Shown: one piece after another, positions 1 to 9,144 of the stretch
Position numbering within the stretch: the first letter of the stretch is position 1
How the letters are laid out: each line of letters begins with the position of its first letter
From: Rhizobium sullae
GTDB taxonomy: Bacteria; Pseudomonadota; Alphaproteobacteria; Rhizobiales; Rhizobiaceae
Direction of reading: 5' to 3'
Length of the DNA stretch: 64,000 nt
NCBI RefSeq assembly: GCF_025200715.1
Contig: NZ_CP104143.1
Coordinates: 2,356,001 to 2,420,000, forward strand
Made by a program: the position numbers and the translations under genes
Notes under the pieces: model-generated
Database searches by the model: none
The model's input: the letters and a program-made list of their open reading frames with translations, nothing else
What the model was told of the DNA's origin: nothing

Positions 1-521
1 AGCGCGCGCTTGAACAAGGCCTTGTCATCCAGCGCGCGCGATAGCACAAGAGCCCCCTGGATGCCGAGCACCGCGTCCTCGGCCACCGCCCTCGCCTCGC
101 CGGCCGGGCGGCCGCTGCGGACGAGTGCATCGGCGAGCGCATCGATCCACCGCTGGAAATAGGTGTTGATGACAGCCGCAAATCGCTCGCGGGTCTCGTC
201 CAGCGCAAAGGCGCCGACTAGGCAGATCCGGCCGCCGGAGCGGAAATAGACATCGACATTCTTCCACATCGCGGCGATCGCTTCCGCAGGATCGTCGCGA
301 CGAAGCGGCTCGTAGACGAATTGCTCGAACCAGGTGTCGACATCGGCGAGTACGACTGCCGCCATCTCTTCCTTTCCGCCGGGAAAGAAGTGATAGAGGC
401 TTCCCTTGCCGATGCCGGTCCGCTCGGTGATCCGGCTGAGCGTCGCGCCCTCGAAGCCCAGCTCGCGGAAGATTTCGGCAAGCAGCGGTACGACGTCGGT
501 GCGTTCGTAGAGCGTTTTCAG
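1..521 (-). CDS. TetR/AcrR family transcriptional regulator (C-terminus cut by window edge)
   Basis: Reverse-strand reading gives a helix-turn-helix N-terminus typical of TetR regulators, with the segment LSRITERTGIGKGSLYHFF, followed by an all-helical ligand-binding part that runs off the window after about 173 residues. No ATG, GTG or TTG lies in frame near the N-terminus. The best start is CTG at 521-519, placed 9 nt behind a strong AGGAGG. The gene follows the SnoaL-like gene by 16 nt in the same direction, so the two probably share a transcript and the regulator probably controls both through the TGTACC repeats upstream. The family assignment is firm; the unusual start is inference. Confidence 0.8.
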   Translation of the reverse strand, partial: MKTLYERTDVVPLLAEIFRELGFEGATLSRITERTGIGKGSLYHFFPGGKEEMAAVVLADVDTWFEQFVYEPLRRDDPAEAIAAMWKNVDVYFRSGGRICLVGAFALDETRERFAAVINTYFQRWIDALADALVRSGRPAGEARAVAEDAVLGIQGALVLSRALDDKALFKRA

Positions 522-537
522 ATCTGACGCCCTCCTT

Positions 538-999
538 TCAAAGGCCGAGGTCGGATAGGCCGGGATGATCGTCCGGCCGCCGGCCGAGTGGCCAGTGGAA
601 TTTACGGTCCGATTCCTTGATCGGCAGATCGTTGATGCAGGCGAAACGCCGCTGCATCAAGCCCGCCTCATCGAATTCCCAGTTCTCGTTGCCATAGGAG
701 CGGAACCAGTTGCCGCTGTCGTCATGCCATTCATAGGCAAAGCGCACGGCGATTCGGTTCCCACCGAAGGTCCAGAGTTCCTTGATCAGCCGATAATCCA
801 GCTCCTTTGCCCATTTGCGCGTCAGGAACGCGACGATCTCTGCGCGGCCGTTGATGAATTCCGCCCGGTTCCGCCAGCTGCTGTCCGGCGTATAGACGAG
901 CGATACTCTTTGCGGATCACGGCTATTCCAGCCGTCCTCTGCCATGCGGACTTTCTGCGTTGCGGTTTCTAGTGTGAAAGGCGGGACAAGTGCACTCAT
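538..999 (-). CDS. DUF1348 / SnoaL-like (NTF2 fold) protein
   Basis: This 153-residue protein has the pattern of DUF1348 proteins, small cone-shaped alpha+beta barrels related to SnoaL and NTF2: WNSRDP near residue 25, then SWRNRAEF, then [21 protein letters not shown]. No enzymatic role is established for the family. The start at 999 is preferred over an in-frame ATG upstream because AGGAG sits 6-7 nt before it. It is the first gene of a two-gene unit with the TetR regulator, a common arrangement when a regulator responds to a small toxic or signalling molecule. The substrate cannot be read from sequence. Confidence 0.8.
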   Translation of the reverse strand: MSALVPPFTLETATQKVRMAEDGWNSRDPQRVSLVYTPDSSWRNRAEFINGRAEIVAFLTRKWAKELDYRLIKELWTFGGNRIAVRFAYEWHDDSGNWFRSYGNENWEFDEAGLMQRRFACINDLPIKESDRKFHWPLGRRPDDHPGLSDLGL

Positions 1000-1009
1000 G
1001 ATCATCTCC

Positions 1010-1044
1010 TGTACCAATATGATTACATTGTACCTATCGGTACA
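1010..1044. promoter_or_regulatory. Putative TetR operator: TGTACC repeats
   Basis: TGTACC at 1029-1034 and GGTACA at 1039-1044 form a perfect 6-bp inverted repeat with a 4-nt spacer, and another TGTACC lies at 1010-1015. They sit 11-45 nt upstream of the SnoaL-like gene start. TetR dimers usually bind such palindromes at their own promoter, so this is probably the autoregulatory operator. Binding is inferred. Confidence 0.55.
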
Positions 1045-1164
1045 TAATTGACAAGCGGCCTTGCTGCGGCATTCCGCCCCGATGAAGAGATTGGCTGCGC
1101 GCCCTCGTTTTTGACGAAATTCGCCTATTTATTGCTGTTGCGTTGCACAATTCGGGGAGCGGCC

Positions 1165-2187
1165 ATGCAGCAAAAAACCCGCATCGCTTGGCTCGACATC
1201 GCCAAGGGTATGTCGATCATCCTCGTGGTCATCTACCACACGCTCCTCTACCACGACTTCCACGAGATCGCCCCGGACCTCTATGCCCGCCTCAGTAGCA
1301 TCATGACGCCGATCCGGATGCCGCTGTTTTTCACCGTCTCCGGCTTTCTTGCGGCATCGGCCGTACAGGCGTCCTGGCGCGACTTTTTGCGCCGGAAAAT
1401 CTGGCTGCTCGTCTATCTCTTCGCGATCTGGAGCACCGCGCGCTGGCTGTTCTTCCGCTATGTCCAGACCAACGCCCTGGTACCGGCCGAAGGCAGCGAT
1501 CCCTACCAGCTGATCGAGATGTGGTGGGCGCCCAACACCGGCATCCGGTTCATCTGGGCACTGGCGATCTTCATGGTTGCCACAAAGCTCCTCTCCTCCG
1601 CCCATCATGCGGCGACGATCGCGATCGCCGCAGTGGTCTCGATCCTCGCCTTCGGCGAGCATCTGCCGGTCGACCTCTTCACCCATCGCAATGTGCTGCA
1701 GTATTTTGTCTTCTTCCTCTTCGGCTGCTGGTACGGAAAATCCGTGGTCGGCACGATCACGGAGCGCCCAGTTCTCACGGCATTCGGCGGCTTCCTGCTC
1801 TTTGCGGCACTCTATCTGTTGCGCTGGCGGCTGCAGGCCGTCGAGAAAGGCAGCTGGGCGCTGCTCTCTTCCATCGCTGGTCTGGCATGGTTCTGCGGAA
1901 CCGCCGTGCTAATGTCTCGGCTGCAGCCAGTCCTGCATGCTTTCGCCTATTTTGGTCGCAATACGCTTCCGGTCTATGTGACCCACGTCATGATCGTTTC
2001 GCTGCTGGTGGCAGCGATCGCGGCGCTGGTGAAGGCGCATGCGGCAAGCGGCTATGTGACCGCACCGCTTGTCGTGGTCGTGGCGATCGGCCTGTCGCTC
2101 GCCATCAAGGCGGTCGCCCATCGCAGCGGCGCCGGCTGGCTCTACGCTCCGCCGGCAGGGCGGAAGCGGCGAGCAATTGCAGCTTGA
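1165..2187 (+). CDS. Acyltransferase 3 family membrane protein
   Basis: A 340-residue polytopic protein beginning with the acyltransferase-3 signature: RIAWLDIAKGMSIILVVIYH near residues 5-24, which holds the family's catalytic-type His, then MPLFFTVSGF near residue 52. About ten hydrophobic segments follow. The family transfers acyl groups such as acetyl or succinyl from the cytoplasm to sugars of exopolysaccharide, lipopolysaccharide, Nod factor or periplasmic glucan. The acceptor is unknown because no polysaccharide genes are nearby. ATG at 1165 is chosen for the GGGGAG 5 nt upstream; a longer in-frame start at 1048 would add residues unlike the family. Confidence 0.85.
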   Translation: MQQKTRIAWLDIAKGMSIILVVIYHTLLYHDFHEIAPDLYARLSSIMTPIRMPLFFTVSGFLAASAVQASWRDFLRRKIWLLVYLFAIWSTARWLFFRYVQTNALVPAEGSDPYQLIEMWWAPNTGIRFIWALAIFMVATKLLSSAHHAATIAIAAVVSILAFGEHLPVDLFTHRNVLQYFVFFLFGCWYGKSVVGTITERPVLTAFGGFLLFAALYLLRWRLQAVEKGSWALLSSIAGLAWFCGTAVLMSRLQPVLHAFAYFGRNTLPVYVTHVMIVSLLVAAIAALVKAHAASGYVTAPLVVVVAIGLSLAIKAVAHRSGAGWLYAPPAGRKRRAIAA

Positions 2188-2222
2188 AGCGGCCAAGCGG
2201 CGATAGCCGCGCGAAAGCAATG

Positions 2223-3716
2223 CTAAAAGCCGCTCAGCGTCCGCTTCACCGCATTGCGCCACCCCTTGATCTTCGCGGCCCGCGTCTTCTCATCCATGTC
2301 CGGCTCGAAGCGCCGGTCGCGTTTCCATTTAGCCGAGAAGGTCTTGCGGTCGGGCCACACGCCTGCCCTGCTCCCGGCAAGCCAGGCAGCACCAAGAGCG
2401 GTGGTTTCGAGAATGGCCGGACGGTCGACAGGAGCTTCGAGCAGGTCGGCCAGCCGCTGCATCGTCCAGTCGGAGGCGACCATGCCGCCGTCGACGCGAA
2501 GCACCGTGTCGTCCTTGCCGTTCCTCCAGTCCTTTTGCATGGCATCGAGCAGGTCGCGGGTCTGGTAGCAGACGGCTTCGAGCGCCGCGCGGGCGAATTC
2601 GGCTGGACCGCTGTTGCGGGTGAGGCCGAAGATCGCGCCGCGCGCCTTCGGATCCCAGTGCGGCGCGCCAAGGCCGGTGAAGGCGGGGACGAGATAGACC
2701 TCTTGTGTCGGGTCGGCCCGTTCCGCAAGCTCGCCGGTCTTCGAAGCGCGGTCGACGATCCCGAGGCCGTCGCGCAGCCACTGCACGGCAGCCCCCGCAA
2801 TGAAGATCGAGCCTTCAAGCGCATAGGTCGTCTCGCCGTTCAGGCGGTAGGCGATTGTGGTGAGCAGCCGGTTGTTAGAGCGGACCATGTCGGCGCCGGT
2901 ATTCAAGAGCGCGAAGCAGCCTGTGCCGTAGGTCGATTTCATCATGCCGGGCTCGAAGCAAGCCTGGCCGATGGTCGCGGCCTGCTGGTCGCCGGCAACG
3001 CCGAAGATCGGGATCGCGGCGCCGAAGATCGAGGCATCGGCAACGCCGAAATCGTCAGCGCAGTCCTTCACCTCCGGCAGCATGGCGGCCGGCACGCGCA
3101 GGATATCGAGCAGGTCTTCGTCCCAGTTGTTCTCGGCAATATTGTACATCAGCGTGCGCGATGCATTCGTGGCATCGGTGACGAAGCTATTGCCGCCGGT
3201 CAGCCGCCAGATCAGGAAGGTGTCGATCGTGCCGAAGCAGAGATCGCCCTTGACAGCGCGCGCCCGTGCCCCTTTCACGTTGGCCAGCAACCAGGAAAGC
3301 TTGGTGCCTGAGAAATAGGGATCGAGGATCAGCCCTGTCTTCTTGGTGAACGTCTTTTCGAGGCCCTGGCGCTTGAGATTGTCGCAGTAATTCGCCGTGC
3401 GGCGGTCCTGCCAGACGATGGCGTTGTGGATCGGCTTGCCGGTCTCGCGCTCCCAGACGACGACCGTCTCGCGCTGGTTGGTGATGCCGAGTGCTGCGAT
3501 ATCCTTGGCTTCGATCTTCGCCTCGCGCAGCGCCATGTGGATGGTGGAAACCACCGAATCCCAGATTTCCTCCGGATCGTGCTCGACCCAGCCTGAACGC
3601 GGATAGAATTGCGTGAACTCCTTCTGGCCCGCGCCGGCGATCCTCATCTCGCCATCGAAAATGATCGCCCGCGTCGATGTCGTGCCCTGATCGATCGCCA
3701 AAACATATCCGCTCAC
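2223..3716 (-). CDS. glpK: Glycerol kinase
   Basis: ATP-dependent phosphorylation of glycerol to glycerol-3-phosphate in the cytoplasm. The 497-residue length matches GlpK. Visible hallmarks are the N-terminal phosphate loop [15 protein letters not shown], the glycerol-contact motifs [10 protein letters not shown] and WQDRRT, and the FGGY-family C-terminal domain with [17 protein letters not shown] and the ATP-site region [13 protein letters not shown] at 3716 is preferred because GGGAGGG sits 6 nt upstream and it gives the usual N-terminus; ATG at 3731 would add five residues and lacks a good ribosome site. No glp transporter or dehydrogenase is adjacent. It ends 36 nt from the convergent acyltransferase. 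Confidence 0.95.
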   Translation of the reverse strand: MSGYVLAIDQGTTSTRAIIFDGEMRIAGAGQKEFTQFYPRSGWVEHDPEEIWDSVVSTIHMALREAKIEAKDIAALGITNQRETVVVWERETGKPIHNAIVWQDRRTANYCDNLKRQGLEKTFTKKTGLILDPYFSGTKLSWLLANVKGARARAVKGDLCFGTIDTFLIWRLTGGNSFVTDATNASRTLMYNIAENNWDEDLLDILRVPAAMLPEVKDCADDFGVADASIFGAAIPIFGVAGDQQAATIGQACFEPGMMKSTYGTGCFALLNTGADMVRSNNRLLTTIAYRLNGETTYALEGSIFIAGAAVQWLRDGLGIVDRASKTGELAERADPTQEVYLVPAFTGLGAPHWDPKARGAIFGLTRNSGPAEFARAALEAVCYQTRDLLDAMQKDWRNGKDDTVLRVDGGMVASDWTMQRLADLLEAPVDRPAILETTALGAAWLAGSRAGVWPDRKTFSAKWKRDRRFEPDMDEKTRAAKIKGWRNAVKRTLSGF

Positions 3717-3933
3717 GCCTGTCCCTCCCATGCGAGTGCTTTGTTGCAGAAATCAATAAGGCACCAAAGCGAACCTGAAAAGAAAATAAAACGAAAAAGA
3801 AACAGCTCTCATCCGGCCTTCGGTCGTTGTCTCCGGCCTACAAATCGTCTCTCCCGCGCGATTGCCAGAAGCGCCGCTTTGGGCATAACCTTCGCGAGAT
3901 TGCGTCGCGAAAACAAGCCATAGGGAGACGAGC

Positions 3934-4710
3934 ATGAAGAGAACCGTTGTTGTCACTGGATCCACCAGCGGCATTGGGCTTGCGATCGCCACCGCCTTTG
4001 CCGGCAAGGGCGACAATGTCGTCATCAACGGCTTCGGAAATTCGGATGAGATCAAGGCGATAGTGGAGCGGCTTGAATCACTTTCCAAAGGAAGCGCGCT
4101 CTACCATCCGGCAGATATGACGAAGCCAGCGGAGATAGCCGACCTGATCGGCACGGTGGCAAAGACCTTCGGTACCGTCGACGTGCTAATCAACAATGCC
4201 GGCATTCAGCATGTCGAGAAGATCGAGGATTTCCCGATCGAGAAGTGGGACCAGATCATCGCCATCAACCTGTCGAGCTCGTTTCATACGATGCGTGCCG
4301 CCATCCCGCTGATGAAGGCGAAGAAACATGGCCGCATCATCAATATCGCCTCGGCGCACGGCCTCGTCGCCTCGCCGTTCAAGTCCGCCTATGTGGCCGC
4401 AAAACATGGTATATTAGGTCTGACGAAGACAGCCGCACTCGAACTTGCCGAATTCGGTGTGACCGTGAACGCCATTTGCCCCGGCTATGTGCTGACGCCG
4501 CTCGTCGAAAAGCAGATACCGGATACGGCCAAGGCCCGCGGCATGACCGAAGAGCAGGTAAAGACCGAGGTCATCCTTAAGGCCCAGCCGACGCACGAAT
4601 TCGTCAAGGCCGAGGAGATCGGCGCCATGGCGCTCTACCTCGCCAGCGACGACGCCCGGCAGGTGACCGGCACCCACATCTCGATTGACGGAGGCTGGAC
4701 CGCGGCATAA
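3934..4710 (+). CDS. bdhA: D-3-hydroxybutyrate dehydrogenase
   Basis: Classical short-chain dehydrogenase of 258 residues that interconverts D-3-hydroxybutyrate and acetoacetate with NAD, a step in poly-hydroxybutyrate use. The Rossmann motif TGSTSGIG is at residues 8-15, NNAG lies near 88-91, and the catalytic Ser, Tyr and Lys are in SAHGL and SAYVAAKHG. The C-terminal segments CPGYVLTPLV and IPDTAKARGM match BdhA rather than general SDRs, so the specific call is well supported. It is divergent from glpK across 217 bp and lies 29 bp before xdhA. It may be the first cistron of a transcript into xdhA, as reported in Sinorhizobium meliloti (recollection, unchecked). Confidence 0.92.
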   Translation: MKRTVVVTGSTSGIGLAIATAFAGKGDNVVINGFGNSDEIKAIVERLESLSKGSALYHPADMTKPAEIADLIGTVAKTFGTVDVLINNAGIQHVEKIEDFPIEKWDQIIAINLSSSFHTMRAAIPLMKAKKHGRIINIASAHGLVASPFKSAYVAAKHGILGLTKTAALELAEFGVTVNAICPGYVLTPLVEKQIPDTAKARGMTEEQVKTEVILKAQPTHEFVKAEEIGAMALYLASDDARQVTGTHISIDGGWTAA

Positions 4711-4739
4711 CCATTTCAAAAACAAGAATAAGGAACATC

Positions 4740-6206
4740 ATGAAAGACAGCATCCACTTCATCCTCAACGGCGAGGACATCGCGCTTACCGATGTCCACC
4801 CGACCGAGACGCTTCTTGATTTTCTGCGATTGAGGCGCCGGCTGACCGGCACGAAGGAAGGATGTGCCGAGGGCGATTGCGGCGCTTGCACGGTGCTCGT
4901 CGGCCGCCTGCTCGACGGCAAGCTCTTCTACGAGACGGTCAATGCCTGCATCCGCTTCTTGGGATCGCTGAACGGCACGCATGTCGTCACCGTCGAGCAC
5001 CTGGCCGCCAGGAACGGTACGCTGCATCCGGTGCAGCAGGCGATGGTGGACTATCACGGCTCGCAATGCGGCTTCTGCACCACGGGCTTCGTGATGTCCC
5101 TCTACGGCCTGTGGCTCACAAACGAGAAGCCCGGACGGCCCGAGATCGAAAAGGCGTTGCAGGGCAATCTCTGTCGTTGCACAGGTTACGAGCCGATCGT
5201 CAAGGCGGCCGAAGCCGTCAGCCGCGCGCGCCCGAGCACGCTCTTCGACCCGCTCGAAAAGACTCGCTCCGAGATCGTCTCAAGGCTCTGGGCGATGCAG
5301 ACGCGCGAGACGATCACGATCGCATCCGGCGAGGAGCGGTTAATCGTTCCTGGTTCGGTCGAGGCGCTGGCGCGCATTCTGGCCGAGGAGCCGGATGCGA
5401 CCGTCGTCGCCGGCTCGACCGATGTCGGGCTCTGGGTGACGAAGCAGATGCGCGCCCTGAACCCTGCCGTCTTCATCAACCACCTGAACGAGTTGCAGAC
5501 GATCAAGGTGACCGATGGCGGCGTCACGATCGGTGCGGGCGTCACCTATACCAAGGCTTTCGAAGCCCTCGCCCCGAAAGTGCCGACGCTCGGCAATCTC
5601 ATCAACCGCATCGGAGGCGAGCAGGTGCGCAACATGGGCACGATCGGCGGCAACATCGCCAATGGCTCGCCGATCGGCGACAGCCCACCGCCTTTGATCG
5701 CGCTTGGCGCGACGCTGAAGATGCGCTCGGCAGCGGGCACGCGCATGCTGCGGCTGGAGGACTATTTCGTCGAATACGGCAAGCAGGACCGCAAAGCCGG
5801 CGAATTCGTCGAAAGCGTCTTCATGCCCTACCCGGCCGAAGGCAGCCATTTCGCGGTCTACAAGATCACCAAGCGCCGCGACGAGGACATCACCGCCGTG
5901 CTCGGTGCCTTCTATCTGACGCTCGACGAGGCCGGCGACGTCAACGACGTGCGCATCGCCTTCGGCGGCATGGCCGCAACGCCAAAGCGTGCCCGCACCG
6001 TCGAATCCGATCTCATCGGCAGACCGTGGAACGAGGAAACCGTCGACAGGGCACGTGGCGCCTTCGATGCCGATTTCCAGCCCCTCACCGACTGGCGCGC
6101 CACCGCCGAATACCGGCAGTTGACGGCAAAGAACCTGCTCAAGCGCTTCTACCTGGAAACGGTTGGCACGCCGGTGGAATTGAAGCGGTTCGAGGGAGTG
6201 GCGTGA
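4740..6206 (+). CDS. xdhA: Xanthine dehydrogenase small subunit (2Fe-2S and FAD)
   Basis: 488 residues carrying the electron-transfer part of xanthine dehydrogenase, which oxidises hypoxanthine and xanthine to urate with NAD. The N-terminal ferredoxin-type cluster ligands are C42, C47, C50 and C70. The second 2Fe-2S cluster uses C110, C113, C144 and C146 (CGFC and CRC). The FAD-binding domain starts near residue 195, with VVAGSTDVGLWVTK and the later MGTIGGNIANGSPIGD. The gene lies 29 nt after bdhA and is separated from xdhB by 354 bp of palindromic repeat DNA, so the three xdh genes are probably still one transcript. Confidence 0.95.
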   Translation: MKDSIHFILNGEDIALTDVHPTETLLDFLRLRRRLTGTKEGCAEGDCGACTVLVGRLLDGKLFYETVNACIRFLGSLNGTHVVTVEHLAARNGTLHPVQQAMVDYHGSQCGFCTTGFVMSLYGLWLTNEKPGRPEIEKALQGNLCRCTGYEPIVKAAEAVSRARPSTLFDPLEKTRSEIVSRLWAMQTRETITIASGEERLIVPGSVEALARILAEEPDATVVAGSTDVGLWVTKQMRALNPAVFINHLNELQTIKVTDGGVTIGAGVTYTKAFEALAPKVPTLGNLINRIGGEQVRNMGTIGGNIANGSPIGDSPPPLIALGATLKMRSAAGTRMLRLEDYFVEYGKQDRKAGEFVESVFMPYPAEGSHFAVYKITKRRDEDITAVLGAFYLTLDEAGDVNDVRIAFGGMAATPKRARTVESDLIGRPWNEETVDRARGAFDADFQPLTDWRATAEYRQLTAKNLLKRFYLETVGTPVELKRFEGVA

Positions 6207-6230
6207 TGGTGATCAGCATTGGTGCAAGCC

Positions 6231-6344
6231 CACCCCCTCATCCGGCTGCCGCCACTTTTCCCCGGCTGGGGAGAAGGGGATGCCGCCCCGTCTCGGTTTC
6301 ACCTTCTCCCCTCGGGGAGAAGGTGCCCATAGGGCGGATGGCAG
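6231..6344. repeat. RIME-like palindromic repeat (first unit)
   Basis: The xdhA-xdhB gap (6207-6560) holds no gene and is built of palindromes. This first unit has two similar hairpin-forming blocks: an imperfect one near 6257-6280 (TTTTCCCC / GGGGAGAAGG) and a perfect one at 6300-6325 with 12-bp arms CACCTTCTCCCC and GGGGAGAAGGTG around a 2-nt centre. The composition resembles Rhizobium-specific intergenic mosaic elements. Function is unknown; processing or stabilisation of the xdh mRNA is possible. Confidence 0.7.
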
Positions 6345-6376
6345 TGCAGGCAGAAAAAACTCGCAAGCCTACCCTC

Positions 6377-6519
6377 TCCTCCTCATTCCTGTGCTTGTCA
6401 CAGGAATCCAGTGCGCCCAAGCCCTTGGGCGCGAGAGACTCCCTTCAGGCGAATGATTCATTCACGGCGCAGACGCGCCGTGAATGGATTCCTGTGACAA
6501 GCATAGGAATGAGGGAGGA
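6377..6519. repeat. 143-bp mosaic palindrome with 34-35 bp arms
   Basis: Near-perfect inverted arms at 6377-6410 and 6485-6519, each containing CTTGTCACAGGAATCCA or its complement, enclose two smaller hairpins: GCGCCCAAG / CTTGGGCGC and CACGGCG / CGCCGTG. The nested design is that of a mobile, non-coding mosaic element of the RIME type, able to fold into a long cruciform or RNA hairpin. No open frame of note lies inside. The ribosome site of xdhB (GGGAGG) comes just after it. Confidence 0.75.
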
Positions 6520-6560
6520 GGCAAAGGTAGCGGCTCCCATATTCACCCGGGAGGTGCGCC

Positions 6561-8900
6561 ATGGATAAATCCACCTTCGACACCACCAAAGTCATCATCA
6601 GGGGCCCCATGCACGCTTCGCTGAAACATGATTCAGCGCATAAGCATGTGACCGGAACTGCCGATTATATCGATGACATTCCCGAACCCGCCGGCCTGCT
6701 GCACGGCGCGCTCGGCACCTCCGACCGCGCCCATGCCGAGATTCTCAGCATGGATCTTTCGGAAGTCCGCAGACACCCTGGCGTCGTTTGGGTCTTCACC
6801 GGCAAGGACGTGCCGGGCGCCAATGACGTCAGTTCCAACGGCAGCCATGACGAGCCGCTGCTTGCCGACGCCAAGGTCGAATTCCACGGCCAGCCGATCT
6901 TTGCCGTGATCGCCGAAACCCGCGACGCCGCGCGCCATGCCGCGCAGAAGGCGAAGATCGAGTATCGCGACCTGCCGCATTGGAGCGATATCGACGGTGC
7001 GCTCGAAAACGGCAGCCCGCTCGTCATCAGCCCGATGACATTGCAGCGCGGCGACGCCAAGGCCGAGATGGACAACGCCCAGCATCGCCTCAAGGGCCAG
7101 ATGCGCATCGGTGGTCAGGAGCATTTCTACCTCGAGGGCCACATCGCCATGGCGATCCCCGGCGAAGATGACGATGTGACCGTCTGGGCCTCGACTCAAC
7201 ACCCGAGCGAGATCCAGCATATCGTCGGCCACGTGCTGAACATTCCGTCGAATGCCGTGACGGTGAACGTGCGCCGCATGGGTGGCGGTTTCGGCGGCAA
7301 GGAAACGCAAGGCAACCAGTTTGCAGCGCTTGCCGCCATCGCCGCCAAGAAGCTGAAGCGCGCCGTCAAGTTCCGTCCTGACCGCGACGAGGACATGAGC
7401 TCCACCGGCAAGCGCCACGACTTCCTGGTGGATTACGAGCTGGGCTTTGACGACGAAGGCCGCATCCACGCCGTCGACGCGACCTATGCGGCGCGCTGCG
7501 GCTTTTCTTCCGACCTCTCCGGCCCGGTGACGGACCGTGCCCTCTTCCACGCCGATTCCAGCTATTTCTATCCGCATGTGCATCTGACCTCGATGCCGCT
7601 GAAGACGCATACCGTCTCCAATACCGCCTTCCGCGGCTTCGGCGGGCCGCAAGGCATGCTGGGGGCCGAGCGCTTCATCGAAGAGATCGCTTACGCAGTT
7701 GCCAAGGATCCGCTCGAAATCCGCAAGCTGAACTTCTACGGACAGCCGGGTTCCGGCCGCACGACGACGCCCTACCATCAGGAAGTTGAAGACAACATCA
7801 TCCTGCGCATCGTCGAGGAACTGGAGGAAAGCGCCGATTACCAGGCACGCCGCAATGCCATCATCGGCTTCAACCGCGACAGCCGCTACATCCGCAAGGG
7901 CATCGCGCTGACGCCGGTGAAATTCGGCATCTCCTTCACCATGACCGCCTTCAACCAGGCGGGGGCGCTGGTGCATATCTATCAGGACGGTTCGATCCAC
8001 CTGAACCACGGCGGCACCGAGATGGGCCAAGGCCTCTACACCAAGGTCGCGCAGGTGCTGGCCGACAGCTTCCAGGTCGATATCGACCGCGTGAAGATCA
8101 CCGCGACGACCACCGGCAAGGTGCCGAACACGTCCGCGACCGCCGCCTCGTCCGGCTCCGACCTGAACGGCATGGCCGCCCATGACGCCGCCCGGCAGAT
8201 CAAGGAGCGGCTCGTTGCCTTCGCCGCAGACAAATGGAACGTCGATGCGTCGGACATCGTCTTCCTGCCGAACCGGGTGCGCGTTGGCGAGGCGGAAATC
8301 CCCTTCCCCAATTTCATAAAGGAGGCCTATTTCGCCCGCGTGCAGCTTTCGGCAGCAGGCTTTTACAAGACGCCGAAGATCCATTGGGATCGGGCCGCGG
8401 GCCGCGGCACGCCTTTCTATTACTTCGCCTATGGTGCCGCCTGCAGCGAAGTCTCGATCGATACGCTGACCGGCGAATATCTGATCGACCGCACCGACAT
8501 CCTTCACGATGTCGGCTGCTCGCTGAACCCGGCGATCGATATCGGCCAGGTGGAAGGCGGCTTCGTGCAGGGCATGGGGTGGCTGACGACGGAAGAACTC
8601 TGGTGGGACGACAAGGGCCGGCTGCGCACACATGCGCCCTCGACCTACAAGATCCCACTCGCCTCCGACCGTCCGAAGATATTCAACGTCCGCCTCGCCG
8701 AGTGGTCAGAAAACACCGAGCCCACCATCGGCCGCTCCAAGGCGGTCGGCGAACCACCCCTCATGCTGGCAATCTCCGTGCTCGAAGCGCTCTCCATGGC
8801 CGTCGCCAGCGTCGCCGACTACAAGGTCTGCCCACGGCTCGACGCCCCGGCAACGCCGGAGCGGGTACTGATGGCGGTGGAGCGGATGAAGCGGGTGTAA
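6561..8900 (+). CDS. xdhB: Xanthine dehydrogenase large subunit (molybdopterin)
   Basis: 779-residue molybdenum-cofactor subunit that carries the purine active site. Two MoCo-binding domains are visible: GGGFGGKETQ near residue 240, FRGFGGPQG near 358 and MGQGLYTKVAQ near 487. Near the C-terminus is GEPPLMLAISVLEA, with the Glu that acts as the general base in this family. The ATG at 6561 has GGGAGG 6 nt upstream. Partner of XdhA and matured by XdhC. Nothing looks broken; the length is normal for bacterial XdhB. Confidence 0.95.
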   Translation: MDKSTFDTTKVIIRGPMHASLKHDSAHKHVTGTADYIDDIPEPAGLLHGALGTSDRAHAEILSMDLSEVRRHPGVVWVFTGKDVPGANDVSSNGSHDEPLLADAKVEFHGQPIFAVIAETRDAARHAAQKAKIEYRDLPHWSDIDGALENGSPLVISPMTLQRGDAKAEMDNAQHRLKGQMRIGGQEHFYLEGHIAMAIPGEDDDVTVWASTQHPSEIQHIVGHVLNIPSNAVTVNVRRMGGGFGGKETQGNQFAALAAIAAKKLKRAVKFRPDRDEDMSSTGKRHDFLVDYELGFDDEGRIHAVDATYAARCGFSSDLSGPVTDRALFHADSSYFYPHVHLTSMPLKTHTVSNTAFRGFGGPQGMLGAERFIEEIAYAVAKDPLEIRKLNFYGQPGSGRTTTPYHQEVEDNIILRIVEELEESADYQARRNAIIGFNRDSRYIRKGIALTPVKFGISFTMTAFNQAGALVHIYQDGSIHLNHGGTEMGQGLYTKVAQVLADSFQVDIDRVKITATTTGKVPNTSATAASSGSDLNGMAAHDAARQIKERLVAFAADKWNVDASDIVFLPNRVRVGEAEIPFPNFIKEAYFARVQLSAAGFYKTPKIHWDRAAGRGTPFYYFAYGAACSEVSIDTLTGEYLIDRTDILHDVGCSLNPAIDIGQVEGGFVQGMGWLTTEELWWDDKGRLRTHAPSTYKIPLASDRPKIFNVRLAEWSENTEPTIGRSKAVGEPPLMLAISVLEALSMAVASVADYKVCPRLDAPATPERVLMAVERMKRV

Positions 8901-8963
8901 GAGTGGCTTGCTCACTAACGCCTCAAGTCAAGGGGAATGAGCGGGGAAGCTGGTGCAAGTTGT

Positions 8964-9133
8964 ACCCCCCTCTGTCCTGCTGGACATCTCCCGAACAGGG
9001 GGGGAGATTGTCTAGAGACGACGGCTCCCTGCGACCAGCAGGCTGCGATAATTCGCATATTGTTTGGCGGCAAGCGCGCGTCATATCAATCTCCCCTCTT
9101 GTGGGGGAGATGTCCCGCAGGGCAGAGGGGGGT
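8964..9133. repeat. 46-bp inverted repeat pair between xdhB and xdhC
   Basis: Two 46-bp arms, 8964-9009 and 9088-9133, face each other across 78 bp. They share ACCCCCCTCTG, GGACATCTCCC and GGGGAGATT with a few mismatches between them. The family differs from that in the xdhA-xdhB gap but shares the G-run/C-run style of rhizobial intergenic repeats. It fills most of the 244-bp gap before xdhC and holds no gene. Confidence 0.75.
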
Positions 9134-9144
9134 GCTTTCGCGCC

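Noticed and set aside
1521..3311. A 596-codon plus-strand open frame spanning the acyltransferase end and glpK
   Set aside because: It runs across a well-supported gene on the same strand out of frame and antisense to glpK; composition is the Arg/Ala-rich kind produced by GC-rich shadow frames.
6207..6560. Possibility that the repeats between xdhA and xdhB are a CRISPR array
   Set aside because: There are inverted arms, not a series of short direct repeats with unique spacers, and no cas gene is present.
6633..8633. A 666-codon minus-strand frame antisense to xdhB
   Set aside because: Shadow of high third-position GC; no domain, no ribosome site, and xdhB is unambiguous.
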